From an uncultured Gammaproteobacteria bacterium (GTDB lineage: Bacteria; Pseudomonadota; Gammaproteobacteria; Steroidobacterales; UBA11654): DNA of 64,000 nucleotides. The stretch spans positions 1-64,000 of the forward strand of contig CALMWC010000010.1 in the NCBI GenBank assembly GCA_937801655.1. The letters are read 5' to 3'. Below are positions 38,772 through 48,102 of this stretch, piece by piece. The first letter of the stretch is position 1, and each line of letters begins with the position of its first letter. The translations under genes and the position numbers were made by a program. Under the pieces are notes generated by a model, which saw only the letters and a program-made list of their open reading frames with translations, had not been told where the DNA came from and did no database searches.

Positions 38772-38836
38772 CCCATTCAATAGCTATTCAGCAAATGTCA
38801 CTATTAAATACAGGCAGAATATCGTATTATTTTTGA

Positions 38837-39193
38837 ATGCATTTAACCTTAAAAAAACTCATCTTGCTCTCTGGAGTATTCATAATATTTCCATTGAATA
38901 TAGGGGCACAAGAGCTTCCTCCGGACGGTGAATTTATTGCTTATCATGAAAATAGTGCAATCTATCTTTCTGGTGAAGTAAAAAATAGAAAAAAACACGG
39001 TGTATGGGAATTTTTCTATGACAATGGAGAACTTCAAGCAAGAGAGCAATACAATGAGGGTGTAGCAACTGGCATATGGAAAACTTTTTCTCCTAATGGG
39101 AGATTGATCGAGAAAAAAGATTTTAGAAACATTGGTAGTCTGCCACCAACCAGCCGAGGAAACCCATATTCAGGAAAACCAAGAATCAGATAA
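38837..39193 (+). CDS. Small secreted MORN/YwqK-repeat protein
   Basis: A 118-residue protein with a signal peptide (hydrophobic core about residues 9-22) followed by about two MORN/YwqK repeats, HGVWEFFYDNGELQAREQY and GIWKTFSPNGRLIEKKDF. Such repeats occur in secreted or periplasmic proteins of unknown role and in what databases call YwqK family antitoxins. There is no toxin gene nearby. It starts 65 bases after kdkA, so it could be read from the same transcript. Function unknown. Confidence 0.72.
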   Translation: MHLTLKKLILLSGVFIIFPLNIGAQELPPDGEFIAYHENSAIYLSGEVKNRKKHGVWEFFYDNGELQAREQYNEGVATGIWKTFSPNGRLIEKKDFRNIGSLPPTSRGNPYSGKPRIR

Positions 39194-39213
39194 GATAATC
39201 CATAGGTCTTTTT

Positions 39214-40146
39214 TTAAAGGTATGGATTCTTATTTTCAGAGTTAGACTTGAATCTTCGATGTATCCAATAGTATTGTTCGGGGTTTTTCTTAATATGTTC
39301 TTCTAGGACGCGATAAAATTTTATAAGATATTCTCTTGGATCTTGATTAGCCCTGTACTCAATTTCTGGATATATATTGAGGCTATAGCCTTGATGATTG
39401 GGTAATCTTGTAGGAAAAAAAGGCAGTACACTGCAACCTGTCATTTCAATAAATCGAGTAATCGCACTATTTGTCATAGCTTTTTGATTGAAAAAATCCA
39501 ATTCAATTGCATTTTTACCACTGAAGTTTTGATCCGAAGCATACCAGATAATTTTCTTTTCTTTTAAAGCTTGGATTAAGCTTTTTACTTCAAACTTAGT
39601 TACCAAACCTTCAACTGATCTAAGTCTAGCTTCACGAAAGAATTGATTGATAATAGCGTTGTTACCTAAGCGATACATGCCCACCATAGAAGGAAGATCA
39701 GGCACTATTTCTTTTCTTCCAATTAAAGCACTGACTTCTAATGAAGTAAAATGAGCGCTCATAAGAATCACGCCTTTATCTTTGTTAATGGCATTCTTTA
39801 GATGATCCAAACCATTGATTGTTATGTATTTTTTTAAAACTTTAGTGGGTTTCCAACGCACCATAGCCACTTCAAGAAAGCCAATACCGAGAGAGCTAAA
39901 ATGTTGTTTCAATAATTTCTTTTTTTCAAATCCAGATAATTCCGGAAAACAAAGTTCAATATTCTTCATAGCAATGATGGATCGTTTAGATGGGATGCAA
40001 TAAAGTAATATCCCTAGTGTGTGTCCTAACTTTAAAATCCAATTAAATGGGAGCAGTGAGATCAATCTCGCTTTTAATAAAACAATGCTGATGATCCAGT
40101 TTTTGGGAAGCAAGTAAGTATGAAAATTTATTTTTTTATGTTCCAT
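39214..40146 (-). CDS. Lipid A late acyltransferase, LpxL/HtrB family
   Basis: A 310-residue membrane-associated acyltransferase of the LpxL/LpxM family. It has an N-terminal hydrophobic anchor, the catalytic H-x4-E motif HFTSLE near residue 137 and YASDQNFSG later (where LpxL has D-Q-x). It attaches a secondary acyl chain to Kdo-lipid A at the inner membrane. Whether it is LpxL or LpxM cannot be told. It converges with the MORN-type gene and is divergent from msrB over 89 bases. Confidence 0.85.
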   Translation of the reverse strand: MEHKKINFHTYLLPKNWIISIVLLKARLISLLPFNWILKLGHTLGILLYCIPSKRSIIAMKNIELCFPELSGFEKKKLLKQHFSSLGIGFLEVAMVRWKPTKVLKKYITINGLDHLKNAINKDKGVILMSAHFTSLEVSALIGRKEIVPDLPSMVGMYRLGNNAIINQFFREARLRSVEGLVTKFEVKSLIQALKEKKIIWYASDQNFSGKNAIELDFFNQKAMTNSAITRFIEMTGCSVLPFFPTRLPNHQGYSLNIYPEIEYRANQDPREYLIKFYRVLEEHIKKNPEQYYWIHRRFKSNSENKNPYL

Positions 40147-40235
40147 TGACTTAGTTTAATCACAATATTGATTATATAAATAGGCATCTTAAAAAATAAT
40201 CACTCATCGCATTTTAAATGTTTTAAAATGTTTTT

Positions 40236-40634
40236 ATGAATACTGATAAAAAGAATGAAATAAACTTGGATCATCTAACTGAGGATCAAGCGTTTGTAAC
40301 ACAGCAAAAAGGCACTGAGGCACCTTTTACAGGAGAGCTTCTTGCCAATAAAGATTCAGGTTTATACATATGTGTATGCTGCGGCAATAGGCTTTTTGAT
40401 TCTGAAACCAAATTTGATTCAGGAACTGGTTGGCCCAGTTTTTATGATATTGAGAATGCTGATTCTGTGAGTGTAGAGTCAGATCGCAGTCATGGTATGG
40501 CGAGAGACGAAGTTTTATGTGCCAAATGCGAAGCCCATCTTGGCCATGTCTTTAACGATGGTCCTCAGCCAACCGGACTTAGATATTGCATCAACTCATT
40601 GGCATTAAATTTTGAATCCGATGGAGAAATATAG
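40236..40634 (+). CDS. msrB: Peptide-methionine (R)-S-oxide reductase
   Basis: A 132-residue MsrB of standard length. Zinc ligands lie in CVCCG and [12 protein letters not shown] (two CxxC pairs), substrate binding in [10 protein letters not shown] and the catalytic Cys in RYCINSLAL. It reduces methionine-R-sulfoxide in proteins with thioredoxin as donor. Its stop TAG shares a base with the GTG start of the next gene, so both are coupled. Confidence 0.95.
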   Translation: MNTDKKNEINLDHLTEDQAFVTQQKGTEAPFTGELLANKDSGLYICVCCGNRLFDSETKFDSGTGWPSFYDIENADSVSVESDRSHGMARDEVLCAKCEAHLGHVFNDGPQPTGLRYCINSLALNFESDGEI

Positions 40635-41695
40635 TGAGTGAGTGGATGATTTATGGCGCCAACGGCTATACTGGAGAATTAACAGCCCGAAGAGCTAAAT
40701 TGCAAGGCATGAAACCCATTTTGGCTGGTCGAAATGAAAAGAGTATTCAGGCATTGGCTGATGAATTAGATTTACCTTTTCGATGCTTTTCTCTTGAGGA
40801 TGATCATTTAGTTGAATGCATTAAAGATGTTTCAGTAGTTGTACATTCTGCTGGACCTTTTTCTAAGACAGCCAAACCCATGATGGAGGCTTGCATTAAA
40901 GCCAAGACCCATTATTTGGATATCACAGGAGAGATTTCTGTTTTCGAAGCTTCTCAAAAATTATCCCATCAAGCCAGAGAGGCAGAAATAGTTATTTGTC
41001 CTGGGGTCGGTTTTGATGTGATACCTACCGATTGTGTTGCTGCTCAGTTAAAATTAAAAATGCCAGATGCCATTCATTTAAGAATGGGATTTGACTCCAA
41101 TGGAAGCTTCAGTAGAGGCACTGCTAAAACCAGTATCGAGGGGATACCACAAGGTTGCAAGATTAGAAAAGATGGAAAACTGACTACCATTCCTCTTGGT
41201 GCTTTAGATAGAAAGATTGATTTTGGTAATGGGGAAAAACTTGCAGTTGCTATTCCATGGGGAGATATTTCCACTGCATTTTATAGCACTTCGATTCCAA
41301 ACATAGAAGTCTATATGCCGACTTCAGCAACAGCTCTTAAGTCTATGAAATTGGCGAATTATGTGCGTTGGTTTTTGGGATTAAGTATTGTTCAAAAAAT
41401 ATTAAAAAATAAAATAGACCAAGGCCCTAAGGGACCTGATGAGAACCAGCGTCAGAAATCACCCATGCATGTTTGGGGTGAGGTGGAGAATGATGCAGGT
41501 AAAAAAGTTATATGCCGCATAAAAACAAACAATGGCTACGAGGTTACCGTTAATGGATCTATAATCTGTGCTAATCATCTACTGGAAAATTACCAGGGCA
41601 ATTTTGGTACCTTAACTCCCAGTCAATTGGTTGGTCCAAATTTGGTTGAGAGCCTTCCTGATTGTGGTTCATTCAGTTTCGAAACGTCAACCTAA
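40634..41695 (+). CDS. Saccharopine-dehydrogenase-like NAD(P) oxidoreductase
   Basis: A 353-residue protein with an N-terminal Rossmann fold, MIYGANGYTGELTARRA, then HSAGPFSKTAKPMMEAC and THYLDITGE, and CPGVGFDVIPTDCVA. This is the pattern of the saccharopine dehydrogenase-like/trans-acting enoyl reductase family (Lor, Rv2449c-like). True substrates of this group are mostly not known and include polyketide-type lipids. The GTG start overlaps the msrB stop. The 3' end overlaps the convergent PEBP gene by nine bases. Confidence 0.8.
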   Translation: MSEWMIYGANGYTGELTARRAKLQGMKPILAGRNEKSIQALADELDLPFRCFSLEDDHLVECIKDVSVVVHSAGPFSKTAKPMMEACIKAKTHYLDITGEISVFEASQKLSHQAREAEIVICPGVGFDVIPTDCVAAQLKLKMPDAIHLRMGFDSNGSFSRGTAKTSIEGIPQGCKIRKDGKLTTIPLGALDRKIDFGNGEKLAVAIPWGDISTAFYSTSIPNIEVYMPTSATALKSMKLANYVRWFLGLSIVQKILKNKIDQGPKGPDENQRQKSPMHVWGEVENDAGKKVICRIKTNNGYEVTVNGSIICANHLLENYQGNFGTLTPSQLVGPNLVESLPDCGSFSFETST

Positions 41696-42313
41696 ATCAG
41701 GGTTTAAGCTATACAATCCAGTAAGTTCTACTTCATCGATAATATGCCCCTCTAGCGCTGCTTTCACATCCGCTTCTGTAAATGCACCTTCAACTGGGCA
41801 TTTATCAAAATCACAAGCAAAAAGCTTGAATCGATAATGATGAATTAATTCATCATTCCAAGGAGGACATGGTCCTTCATAGCCAAAGTAATTGCCTTCC
41901 ATTTCAGGATCACCGGACATAAATTGTGTGTAATCATTAATGCCTTGACGGCTTCCTTCCGGTCCAGATGGATTTTTTTTGCCACCCGGTGTAATGCCAT
42001 CTGAGCACTCGGCTTCTTCAATACTGCCATCGATTGGCCTGATGTCGACCATCACCCAGTGAGCAAAGTTCACTCGGGGTAAATCTTTTGAGATCTTTCT
42101 GTCCTCTTTATTGAAATCATCCAAAGAGGATGGAACATCCGTATCGATGCATAGTAGGACCAAGGAGAGGGTATTTTTTGGTATCTCAGACCAAGATAAT
42201 TGAGGACTTTTATTAGACCCAAGTGCCATATGACTTTCTGTGTCTTTGATCCCAAAAGCACAGCGTTCCGGGATTAATTTATTATTCAAGAATGTAGTGG
42301 ATTGCAGTTTCAT
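41687..42313 (-). CDS. YbhB/YbcL-type Raf-kinase-inhibitor-like (PEBP) protein
   Basis: A 208-residue phosphatidylethanolamine-binding-protein fold. LGSNKSPQLSWSEIP, VLLCIDTDVPS, FAHWVMVDI and YEGPCPPWNDELIHHYRF are the conserved pocket of bacterial PEBPs (YbhB/YbcL). There is no signal peptide, so it is cytoplasmic. Function in bacteria is not settled. Its start overlaps the stop of the upstream membrane-protein gene by four bases (ATGA), so they are coupled and may work together. Confidence 0.86.
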   Translation of the reverse strand: MKLQSTTFLNNKLIPERCAFGIKDTESHMALGSNKSPQLSWSEIPKNTLSLVLLCIDTDVPSSLDDFNKEDRKISKDLPRVNFAHWVMVDIRPIDGSIEEAECSDGITPGGKKNPSGPEGSRQGINDYTQFMSGDPEMEGNYFGYEGPCPPWNDELIHHYRFKLFACDFDKCPVEGAFTEADVKAALEGHIIDEVELTGLYSLNPDLG

Positions 42314-43314
42314 GATTGTATTTTTTTAGTGTTGAATAAATTTTTAATAAAATCGGATTGAAAAAATAATATCAAAGCTGAGAGCAGCATTGCACATCCC
42401 CATTCAGTTGAAGTAATGAAAATGATTTCATAAAAATTTTCCCATTCTTGAAAATTATAGACCAAAAAATAAAAAGCAAGAAATAAAGCCCAGAGGAACA
42501 TCCTCATTTTTTGACTGATCGGCAACCCATATAATTGAGTCACCATAAAGATACCTAAGAATCCAAATACAAACATGGGCCAATTATGACCAATCATAAG
42601 AGCCACCATCAGAGCATGAATAACAACCATCACTTCCACGAAAGTTGTCCAATTAGAGTTTAAGTGTGCTCGGGTAAAAAATAAACTGCCTTGAAGCAGT
42701 AATAAAAACATGTAAAAGAAACCAAAGATATGAGCTTGAGTCATTAGCATCGGGTGATACCAAAAAGTATAAATTGTAGCCCAAGAAAAATAGTAGCCAT
42801 GATATTTTCTCAGTCCATGAGCTGCCGCTGTAACAAAATTTAAAGGCTTGCCAAAAAACATACCTCGTCTTTGATTCTCCATAATCAATACTACAAATAA
42901 TAGAACAATCACAGACCATTGAGCTGAGACTTCAGTCACATCTTGAGCCAAACCATCATACCAGATGGAAGTTTGTATGAGATGAAGCAAAATGAATGTT
43001 GCATTAACGATGAGTGCAGCAATATTAAACCAATGCAAGCCTGCGGTATATTTCGGTTGGCTTTGCTGTGCTTTATAAATCAGCCACCAAATACTGCATT
43101 GATGAAAAAGAAAAAGTGTCCAAGCTGTAAATCTTGATGTAAAGCTGGGCTCAAGCAATTGCCACTTATACCAAAAAGCAATCCCTTCCGGCTTAGGCAA
43201 TAATATGGGTTCTTGAAACCAGAGTTGATCTGTAACCCAAATTAGAATGGTAAAAAATACACTCGCAAGAATGCCAAATTTTAGAGCTTTTGCAGAATTT
43301 ATTTCAGTATTCAT
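42310..43314 (-). CDS. Unrecognised multi-span membrane protein
   Basis: I do not recognise this 334-residue protein. It has about nine hydrophobic spans and is rich in Trp, Phe and Tyr. Several histidines lie in or near membrane segments, such as LFLFHQCSIWW, HLIQTSIWY, LRKYHGYYFSW, WYHPMLMTQAHIFGFFYM and VVIHALMVALMIGHNWPMF. Paired histidines on neighbouring spans can hold heme or metal, but I see no named family signature. It is coupled to the PEBP gene after it, and divergent over 105 bases from a TerB-like gene. Confidence 0.7.
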   Translation of the reverse strand: MNTEINSAKALKFGILASVFFTILIWVTDQLWFQEPILLPKPEGIAFWYKWQLLEPSFTSRFTAWTLFLFHQCSIWWLIYKAQQSQPKYTAGLHWFNIAALIVNATFILLHLIQTSIWYDGLAQDVTEVSAQWSVIVLLFVVLIMENQRRGMFFGKPLNFVTAAAHGLRKYHGYYFSWATIYTFWYHPMLMTQAHIFGFFYMFLLLLQGSLFFTRAHLNSNWTTFVEVMVVIHALMVALMIGHNWPMFVFGFLGIFMVTQLYGLPISQKMRMFLWALFLAFYFLVYNFQEWENFYEIIFITSTEWGCAMLLSALILFFQSDFIKNLFNTKKIQS

Positions 43315-43419
43315 AGCATAATTATTTTTAATTAAACCATTCTATGTTAATTGGAAACTATATAAAACTGCTTACAGATCAATTATCATTAATTCTTACA
43401 ATTTTTTGGAACAAAAGAG

Positions 43420-43863
43420 ATGGCATCATTTTTCAATTTATTTAAATCAAAAAAAGAAGAGATCACTCCTGAAGCTGAATTTCATTCTCATCAAATTGCT
43501 GTGGGCGTTCTTTTGATTGAAATGGCTAGAGCTGATTTTCACCAAGATGAATCGGAGAATCAGTCCATTGTTGATTTACTGAAAATACATTTTGAGTTGA
43601 CTCCTGAGGATTCAAAACTCCTATTCAGTCTTGCTGAAGAAAAGTTAGATGCAAGTGTATCATTGCATGAATTTACAAAAGATTTACATGATACTCTCAG
43701 TCACAAGCAAAAAGAAGATGTGATTGCTCTGCTCTGGAAATTAGCAGTTTCTGATAATACTCTTGATAAGTATGAAGATTATTTAGTTCGTAAGATTGCA
43801 GATTTACTCTATGTATCCAACTCAATAGTATTAAAGATTAAACACCAAGTATTTACAAAATAG
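43420..43863 (+). CDS. TerB-family (COG4103-like) protein
   Basis: A 147-residue all-helical protein. HQIAVGVLLIEMARADFHQDESENQS and LWKLAVSDNTLDKYEDYLVRKIADLLYV are the acidic, EF-hand-like repeats of the TerB/DjlA-N family. The related COG4103 proteins are uncharacterised. It probably binds metal or acts as an adaptor at the membrane. It is a single gene, ending 11 bases inside the convergent DgcN-like gene. Confidence 0.78.
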   Translation: MASFFNLFKSKKEEITPEAEFHSHQIAVGVLLIEMARADFHQDESENQSIVDLLKIHFELTPEDSKLLFSLAEEKLDASVSLHEFTKDLHDTLSHKQKEDVIALLWKLAVSDNTLDKYEDYLVRKIADLLYVSNSIVLKIKHQVFTK

Positions 43864-44902
43864 TATTCTTAATTTTTTCAATAATCGGTGAAAGGTTTTG
43901 ATAAATTGGGTTAATGGCGGGAATCCCAGTTTGTTGAATTATTGTCTCAGAGTTGAAGTTTTGATCATTGCAATTGATGCAAATACCTAGAGTTTCTTTT
44001 CCATAATTTTTTATTAATTCTAATTCTTCTATTAGAGTGGGCACTTCACATTTAAATTCTTCAAAGTTATCAAAGTATTTTCTATCAAATGGATGCACCA
44101 AAATAACGCCCTGAACATCTGCAGATAAAAGCAATTCAGAGCCGCACGGTCCAGAAGGATTTCTTAAAGAGGATTGGCCTTCGATCAGCATCAAGTCGGG
44201 CTGACTCTCTTTTTCACACTCTAAGATTGCTTTTTCCAACTCACCCGAAACAAAGTCATTCATTGTTGAGTCTAGAATAAAACCATGTTTAAAACCTTGC
44301 AGAAAGCCTGTTTGTCCAGTGTAAATAACCTCTGTTTTAATGGATTCTTGATTCAATGCATTGGTTAGAAATTGACATGCTGTTCTTTTACCTACTGCAC
44401 AGTCGCTTCCTAATACAGCTATTCTTGGTGTTTCTAAACTGAGTATTTCCCCACTCCAAAAAGAGAGCTCATTGATATTTTTTGGTTTTCTAATATCAAA
44501 AATTTCTGCACCATTTTGTTCAGCAAGAATTTTAAAGTTTGGATCCTCTCCTAGAATTTCATGCAACCCACAGACCACATTAACGCCATTCTTTAAAGCA
44601 TCTTCAACCACCTGACGATGCTCGTTGGGAAGCTTTCCTCCTCCAAATGCAACTCCTATAACAAGAAAATCAGGATTTTGATTCAACGACTGGCATGCAG
44701 TATCAAAATTTTTATAGATTGGAATATTTATTTTACAATTTGAGATGATCTCATCTGAATTACAACCTTGAAACTTTTGGTCAAGCATTCCTAGAATATT
44801 AAATCGCTCAGAATATCTGAGCAAACCATGCGCTGTTTTTGCATGTATCTCATCTAGTAAGCCGCCACTATAAACTAATGCACTGCCTCTCGGATCATTC
44901 AT
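43853..44902 (-). CDS. dgcN: D-glutamate N-acetyltransferase-like protein (DUF1611)
   Basis: A 349-residue DUF1611 protein with an N-terminal domain (YSGGLLDEIHAKTAHGLLRY), then a P-loop domain with AVLGSDCAVGKRTACQFL, TGQTGFLQGF, LIEGQSSLRNPSG and VILVHPFDRKYF. The DgcN members N-acetylate D-glutamate so that DgcA can racemise it. It overlaps the DgcA-like enolase gene by eight bases. The pairing is the main support for the name. Other DUF1611 members have no known role. Confidence 0.78.
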   Translation of the reverse strand: MNDPRGSALVYSGGLLDEIHAKTAHGLLRYSERFNILGMLDQKFQGCNSDEIISNCKINIPIYKNFDTACQSLNQNPDFLVIGVAFGGGKLPNEHRQVVEDALKNGVNVVCGLHEILGEDPNFKILAEQNGAEIFDIRKPKNINELSFWSGEILSLETPRIAVLGSDCAVGKRTACQFLTNALNQESIKTEVIYTGQTGFLQGFKHGFILDSTMNDFVSGELEKAILECEKESQPDLMLIEGQSSLRNPSGPCGSELLLSADVQGVILVHPFDRKYFDNFEEFKCEVPTLIEELELIKNYGKETLGICINCNDQNFNSETIIQQTGIPAINPIYQNLSPIIEKIKNTIL

Positions 44903-45962
44903 TGTAATAAACCCCCAACCCTAGTTTTCCATTGGTTTCCAGCATTCCATTATTGCAAGTATAACCACCACTGACTAAATCCCAACCCAAATCAAAAAAA
45001 CCATCCAAATCAATATACTTAGTCGCGGGCGATGAAAATGCAGCATGCAGAGCGGCAGCAATACTGATTTTACTTTCATCCATACAACCCCACATCAAAG
45101 CAATGCCCTCATTTTCAGCAATCGTAGCAATTTTCAAGGCTTCCCTTATGCCTCCGCATTTCATTAGTTTGATATTAAAAACTCCAAAAGGTTTTGGATT
45201 TGAAACCAAGGCGATGGCATCATCTGGCGAGTGCAGGCTTTCGTCAGCAACACAGATTGCCCTGATGTCATCGGAAAAATTTAACATTTCTAAATTTTTA
45301 TCTACTTCCAATGGCTGCTCAATTAATTCCAAACCTAAATGATGAGTACGATCGTAAAACTTTTCTAAATCTTTCAATGAATAACCTCGATTTGCATCCA
45401 CACGAATTGCCACAGATTCAGGGCTTAAGTCAAAAAGAGCGGATACTTTTTCAATGTCTTCATCAACATTTTCACCAATCTTAATTTTTAGATGAGAAAA
45501 TCCATTATCAATGTGTGCTTTAGCATCATCCACAGTTTTTTTGAAAGAAGATACACCTATAGTAATAGAAGTAGGCAGTGTCTTGTGTGATCTGCCCAAG
45601 AGATCAATAAGTGATTTACCTTCTGATTTAGATAGTAAGTCATAGATTGCCATGTCGATAGCAGATCTTGCAGCAGGGAAATGCTTTAAATTATTCTCTA
45701 GTAAGTCGAATAAATGGTTTGTATCATCTAGGTTCACTCCTATTAAATCCTTAGAGAAATGCTTCATTTTTTCATGAGAACTTTCAACAGACTCTCCCGC
45801 TACATCAAGTGAGGGAGCGCCGGATCCCAGACCAATGAGTCCCTCTTCGGTTGTCAGTTCAATAAAAATATTTTCAACCGATTCCGTAACTTTTCCTGCA
45901 ATCGCCCACGGTGCTTTGAGCTGCATATCGTGTTTATTAATTTCTGCCTTTGTTATCTTCAT
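44895..45962 (-). CDS. dgcA: N-acetyl-D-glutamate racemase / dipeptide epimerase (enolase superfamily)
   Basis: A 355-residue muconate-lactonising subgroup enolase. It has a capping domain, SITIGVSSF, KIKIGENVDED (K-x-K base), RVDANRGYS, ADESLHSPDDA and FNIKLMKCGGIREALK (second Lys base), with the Asp, Glu and Asp metal ligands. It resembles L-Ala-D/L-Glu epimerases. With a DUF1611 partner in the same operon it fits DgcA of D-glutamate use, where it racemises N-acetyl-D-glutamate to the L form. Dipeptide epimerase (peptidoglycan recycling) is the alternative. Confidence 0.8.
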   Translation of the reverse strand: MKITKAEINKHDMQLKAPWAIAGKVTESVENIFIELTTEEGLIGLGSGAPSLDVAGESVESSHEKMKHFSKDLIGVNLDDTNHLFDLLENNLKHFPAARSAIDMAIYDLLSKSEGKSLIDLLGRSHKTLPTSITIGVSSFKKTVDDAKAHIDNGFSHLKIKIGENVDEDIEKVSALFDLSPESVAIRVDANRGYSLKDLEKFYDRTHHLGLELIEQPLEVDKNLEMLNFSDDIRAICVADESLHSPDDAIALVSNPKPFGVFNIKLMKCGGIREALKIATIAENEGIALMWGCMDESKISIAAALHAAFSSPATKYIDLDGFFDLGWDLVSGGYTCNNGMLETNGKLGLGVYYNE

Positions 45963-45974
45963 AATCTAGTCATA

Positions 45975-46550
45975 TTATAGTATTTGATATAAATTAGTGC
46001 AGACCACTTCGGCCAATACACTATTAATTGGAACTATCATTATCAGAGATTGAATAATCACTATGGCAATAAAGGGTGAAAAATCTAAACCAGCTGGGTA
46101 AGGTAATTTCTTTTGTATGGGTCGAAGAATCGGTACGATTAATTGCCTGATAAAATCCGATGCAGGACTGTAATTATTTGGAGCCAGCCAACTTAAAATG
46201 GCGTGTGCTAAAACACCAAAGAAAAAGAGTTTTAAAACAAAGGTTATCAAGGTCATTACACTCAAAGCTAACAATTGAAGCAGGTTCAGTCCTACCAAGC
46301 AATAAAGGGAGAATGCAAACCAGAGAGAGAAAAATTTAATCATTACGGACAAACCAACTAGGAGGAGAATCAATTGATTTTTGTTTCTGATATATGGCGA
46401 CAATGGTCTAATCAATGGATTGGTCATTAACACTATGGCCTGATGAATTGGATTGGTGTTATTGATCCAGAGTGAACAGAATATTCTGAGCATTAAACCA
46501 ATTATCAGTAAATCAACCAGCGTTTTAAATAAGAATAAAAAAAGGTGCAT
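45975..46550 (-). CDS. yggT: YggT family inner-membrane protein
   Basis: A 191-residue protein with two YggT repeats, each with two spans and the pattern LRIFCSLWI/ILSWLAPN with NPLIRPLSPYIR or PILRPIQKKLPYPAGLDFSP. It lies after proC as in Pseudomonas and E. coli. The family has been linked to membrane integrity and osmotic stress, but the mechanism is not known. It is 30 bases downstream of proC. Confidence 0.88.
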   Translation of the reverse strand: MHLFLFLFKTLVDLLIIGLMLRIFCSLWINNTNPIHQAIVLMTNPLIRPLSPYIRNKNQLILLLVGLSVMIKFFSLWFAFSLYCLVGLNLLQLLALSVMTLITFVLKLFFFGVLAHAILSWLAPNNYSPASDFIRQLIVPILRPIQKKLPYPAGLDFSPFIAIVIIQSLIMIVPINSVLAEVVCTNLYQIL

Positions 46551-46580
46551 CTTACTTTATCTCTCTACCAAGAACTGCGA

Positions 46581-47405
46581 TTAATCTTCTTGATCGCCTA
46601 ATTCAATTGATCTTTGTTTTGCTGAAGCTATCGCTTCTTCCCATATTCTATCAAGCTTATTCTCCATTAAAGAATCAAATGCTGCTTCAGTGGTTCCTCC
46701 GGGCGACATGACTTTCTTTTTTAAGGTTTCAAGATCATCCGAACTATTCAATGCTAAATGACTCGCACCTAAAGCTGTTTGTATGGCAAGAGCTTTTGAT
46801 ATTTCTTCTGGAATACCAGCTTTGTTTCCAGCGAGCTTAAGGACATTCATCATATGAAAAAAGTAAGCTGGTCCACTCCCAGAAACAGCAGTGATGGTGT
46901 GCATCCATTCTTCATCTTGGATCCAAATCGTTTTTCCTACAGAATTAAAAATGTAAGTAGCTAGAACAATTTCTGACTCACTTAAATTGGATTGTATTAG
47001 GGCCGATATCCCTTGGCCAACCAAACAAGGCGTATTAGGCATCACTCTGCATATTTTTGTTCTATCTCCAAAAATATTTTGCATTTGCTTCATTTCAATT
47101 CCAGCTGCAACCGACATAATCATTGCATTCTTTTGAGACTGAATGATTTTTATATCCTCAGCAACACTCATAAAGACTTGGGGCTTGACAGCCATGATAA
47201 TAATTTCAGATTGTTCAACAATGGCATTATTACTCACATCAATATTCAATTTTTTATTGAGTATTGATAGTAATTCTCTTCTTTTCTCAGAAGGGTCTGA
47301 TACATAAATATTGCTTGCATTGTGTCCATGCAGAATTAATCCTCGAATAATTGCTTCCGCAACCATGCCGCCACCTATAAAGCCTATTTTTTTATTCTCA
47401 TACAT
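46581..47405 (-). CDS. proC: Pyrroline-5-carboxylate reductase
   Basis: A 274-residue P5C reductase, usual length. It has KIGFIGGGMVAEAII (NADPH site), VKPQV, MSVAAGIEM, RVMPNTPCLVGQG and AVSGSGPAYFF followed by the MSPGGTTEAA loop. It makes L-proline in the cytoplasm. It lies between yggS and yggT, a conserved order. Start ATG 47405. Confidence 0.95.
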   Translation of the reverse strand: MYENKKIGFIGGGMVAEAIIRGLILHGHNASNIYVSDPSEKRRELLSILNKKLNIDVSNNAIVEQSEIIIMAVKPQVFMSVAEDIKIIQSQKNAMIMSVAAGIEMKQMQNIFGDRTKICRVMPNTPCLVGQGISALIQSNLSESEIVLATYIFNSVGKTIWIQDEEWMHTITAVSGSGPAYFFHMMNVLKLAGNKAGIPEEISKALAIQTALGASHLALNSSDDLETLKKKVMSPGGTTEAAFDSLMENKLDRIWEEAIASAKQRSIELGDQED

Positions 47406-47421
47406 AATAAAAAATCTAAAT

Positions 47422-48102
47422 TTATTTTCTCATACCAAATAATGCTGTGCCTATTCTAATCATATTTGAATGATTTTGAATGGCTAATTCATAATCGTCA
47501 GACATTCCAAGAGAGATTGTATCCATACTATAGCCACTTTGATTGACGGCATCAAAAGCTTCTTTTAATCTTTTAAAGCATTGAACACGATGTTGCATTG
47601 AAGCATCTGGCTGAGTTATTCCCATAAATCCTCTAACGTTTAAGTTGGAGCAGACGTCTAATTCTTTCATTAATTGTGGAATCTGGTCAATAGATAGACT
47701 CTCTCTAGTATCATTCTCATCGAGTTTTACTTGAATGCAAATGTTTAATGACGGCATTTTTGAAGTTCTGTATTCATTGAGTTTTTTTGCCACTTTAATT
47801 CGGGTAATTGTATGGACCCAATCAAAATGCTTGGCAATTAATTTTGTTTTATTTGATTGAATTGAACCAATAAAGTGCCAAGTTGCTTGTTCTTTAAATA
47901 AATTAATTTTTTCAATTGCTTCTTGAAGGTAGTTTTCACCAAAGTGATTCATTCCTAATTGATAGGCCCTATTTATTTCTGCAATAGACCTTTTTTTTGT
48001 TACTGCAATAATAGTAGGAGCCTGAATCATGCGACTATTGTCTTCAATTAATTTTGCAATATTATCCTGGATTAAAAGATAGTTCTTTTCAATCTGATTC
48101 AT
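47422..48102 (-). CDS. yggS: PLP homeostasis protein YggS
   Basis: A 226-residue alanine-racemase-fold PLP-binding protein. IIAVTKKRS holds the PLP lysine near residue 36; HFGENYLQEA, WHFIGSIQSNK and GLSMSDDYE-type LGMSDDYELA are the signatures. It keeps free PLP in balance. Its start overlaps the stop of the PyrK-like gene by 14 bases and proC follows after 16, so they are one transcript. Confidence 0.93.
   Translation of the reverse strand: MNQIEKNYLLIQDNIAKLIEDNSRMIQAPTIIAVTKKRSIAEINRAYQLGMNHFGENYLQEAIEKINLFKEQATWHFIGSIQSNKTKLIAKHFDWVHTITRIKVAKKLNEYRTSKMPSLNICIQVKLDENDTRESLSIDQIPQLMKELDVCSNLNVRGFMGITQPDASMQHRVQCFKRLKEAFDAVNQSGYSMDTISLGMSDDYELAIQNHSNMIRIGTALFGMRK

Noticed and set aside
38837-39193. 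Toxin-antitoxin system (YwqK family antitoxin)
   Set aside because: Secreted MORN-type repeat protein with no toxin next to it; the database name is not evidence of such a system.
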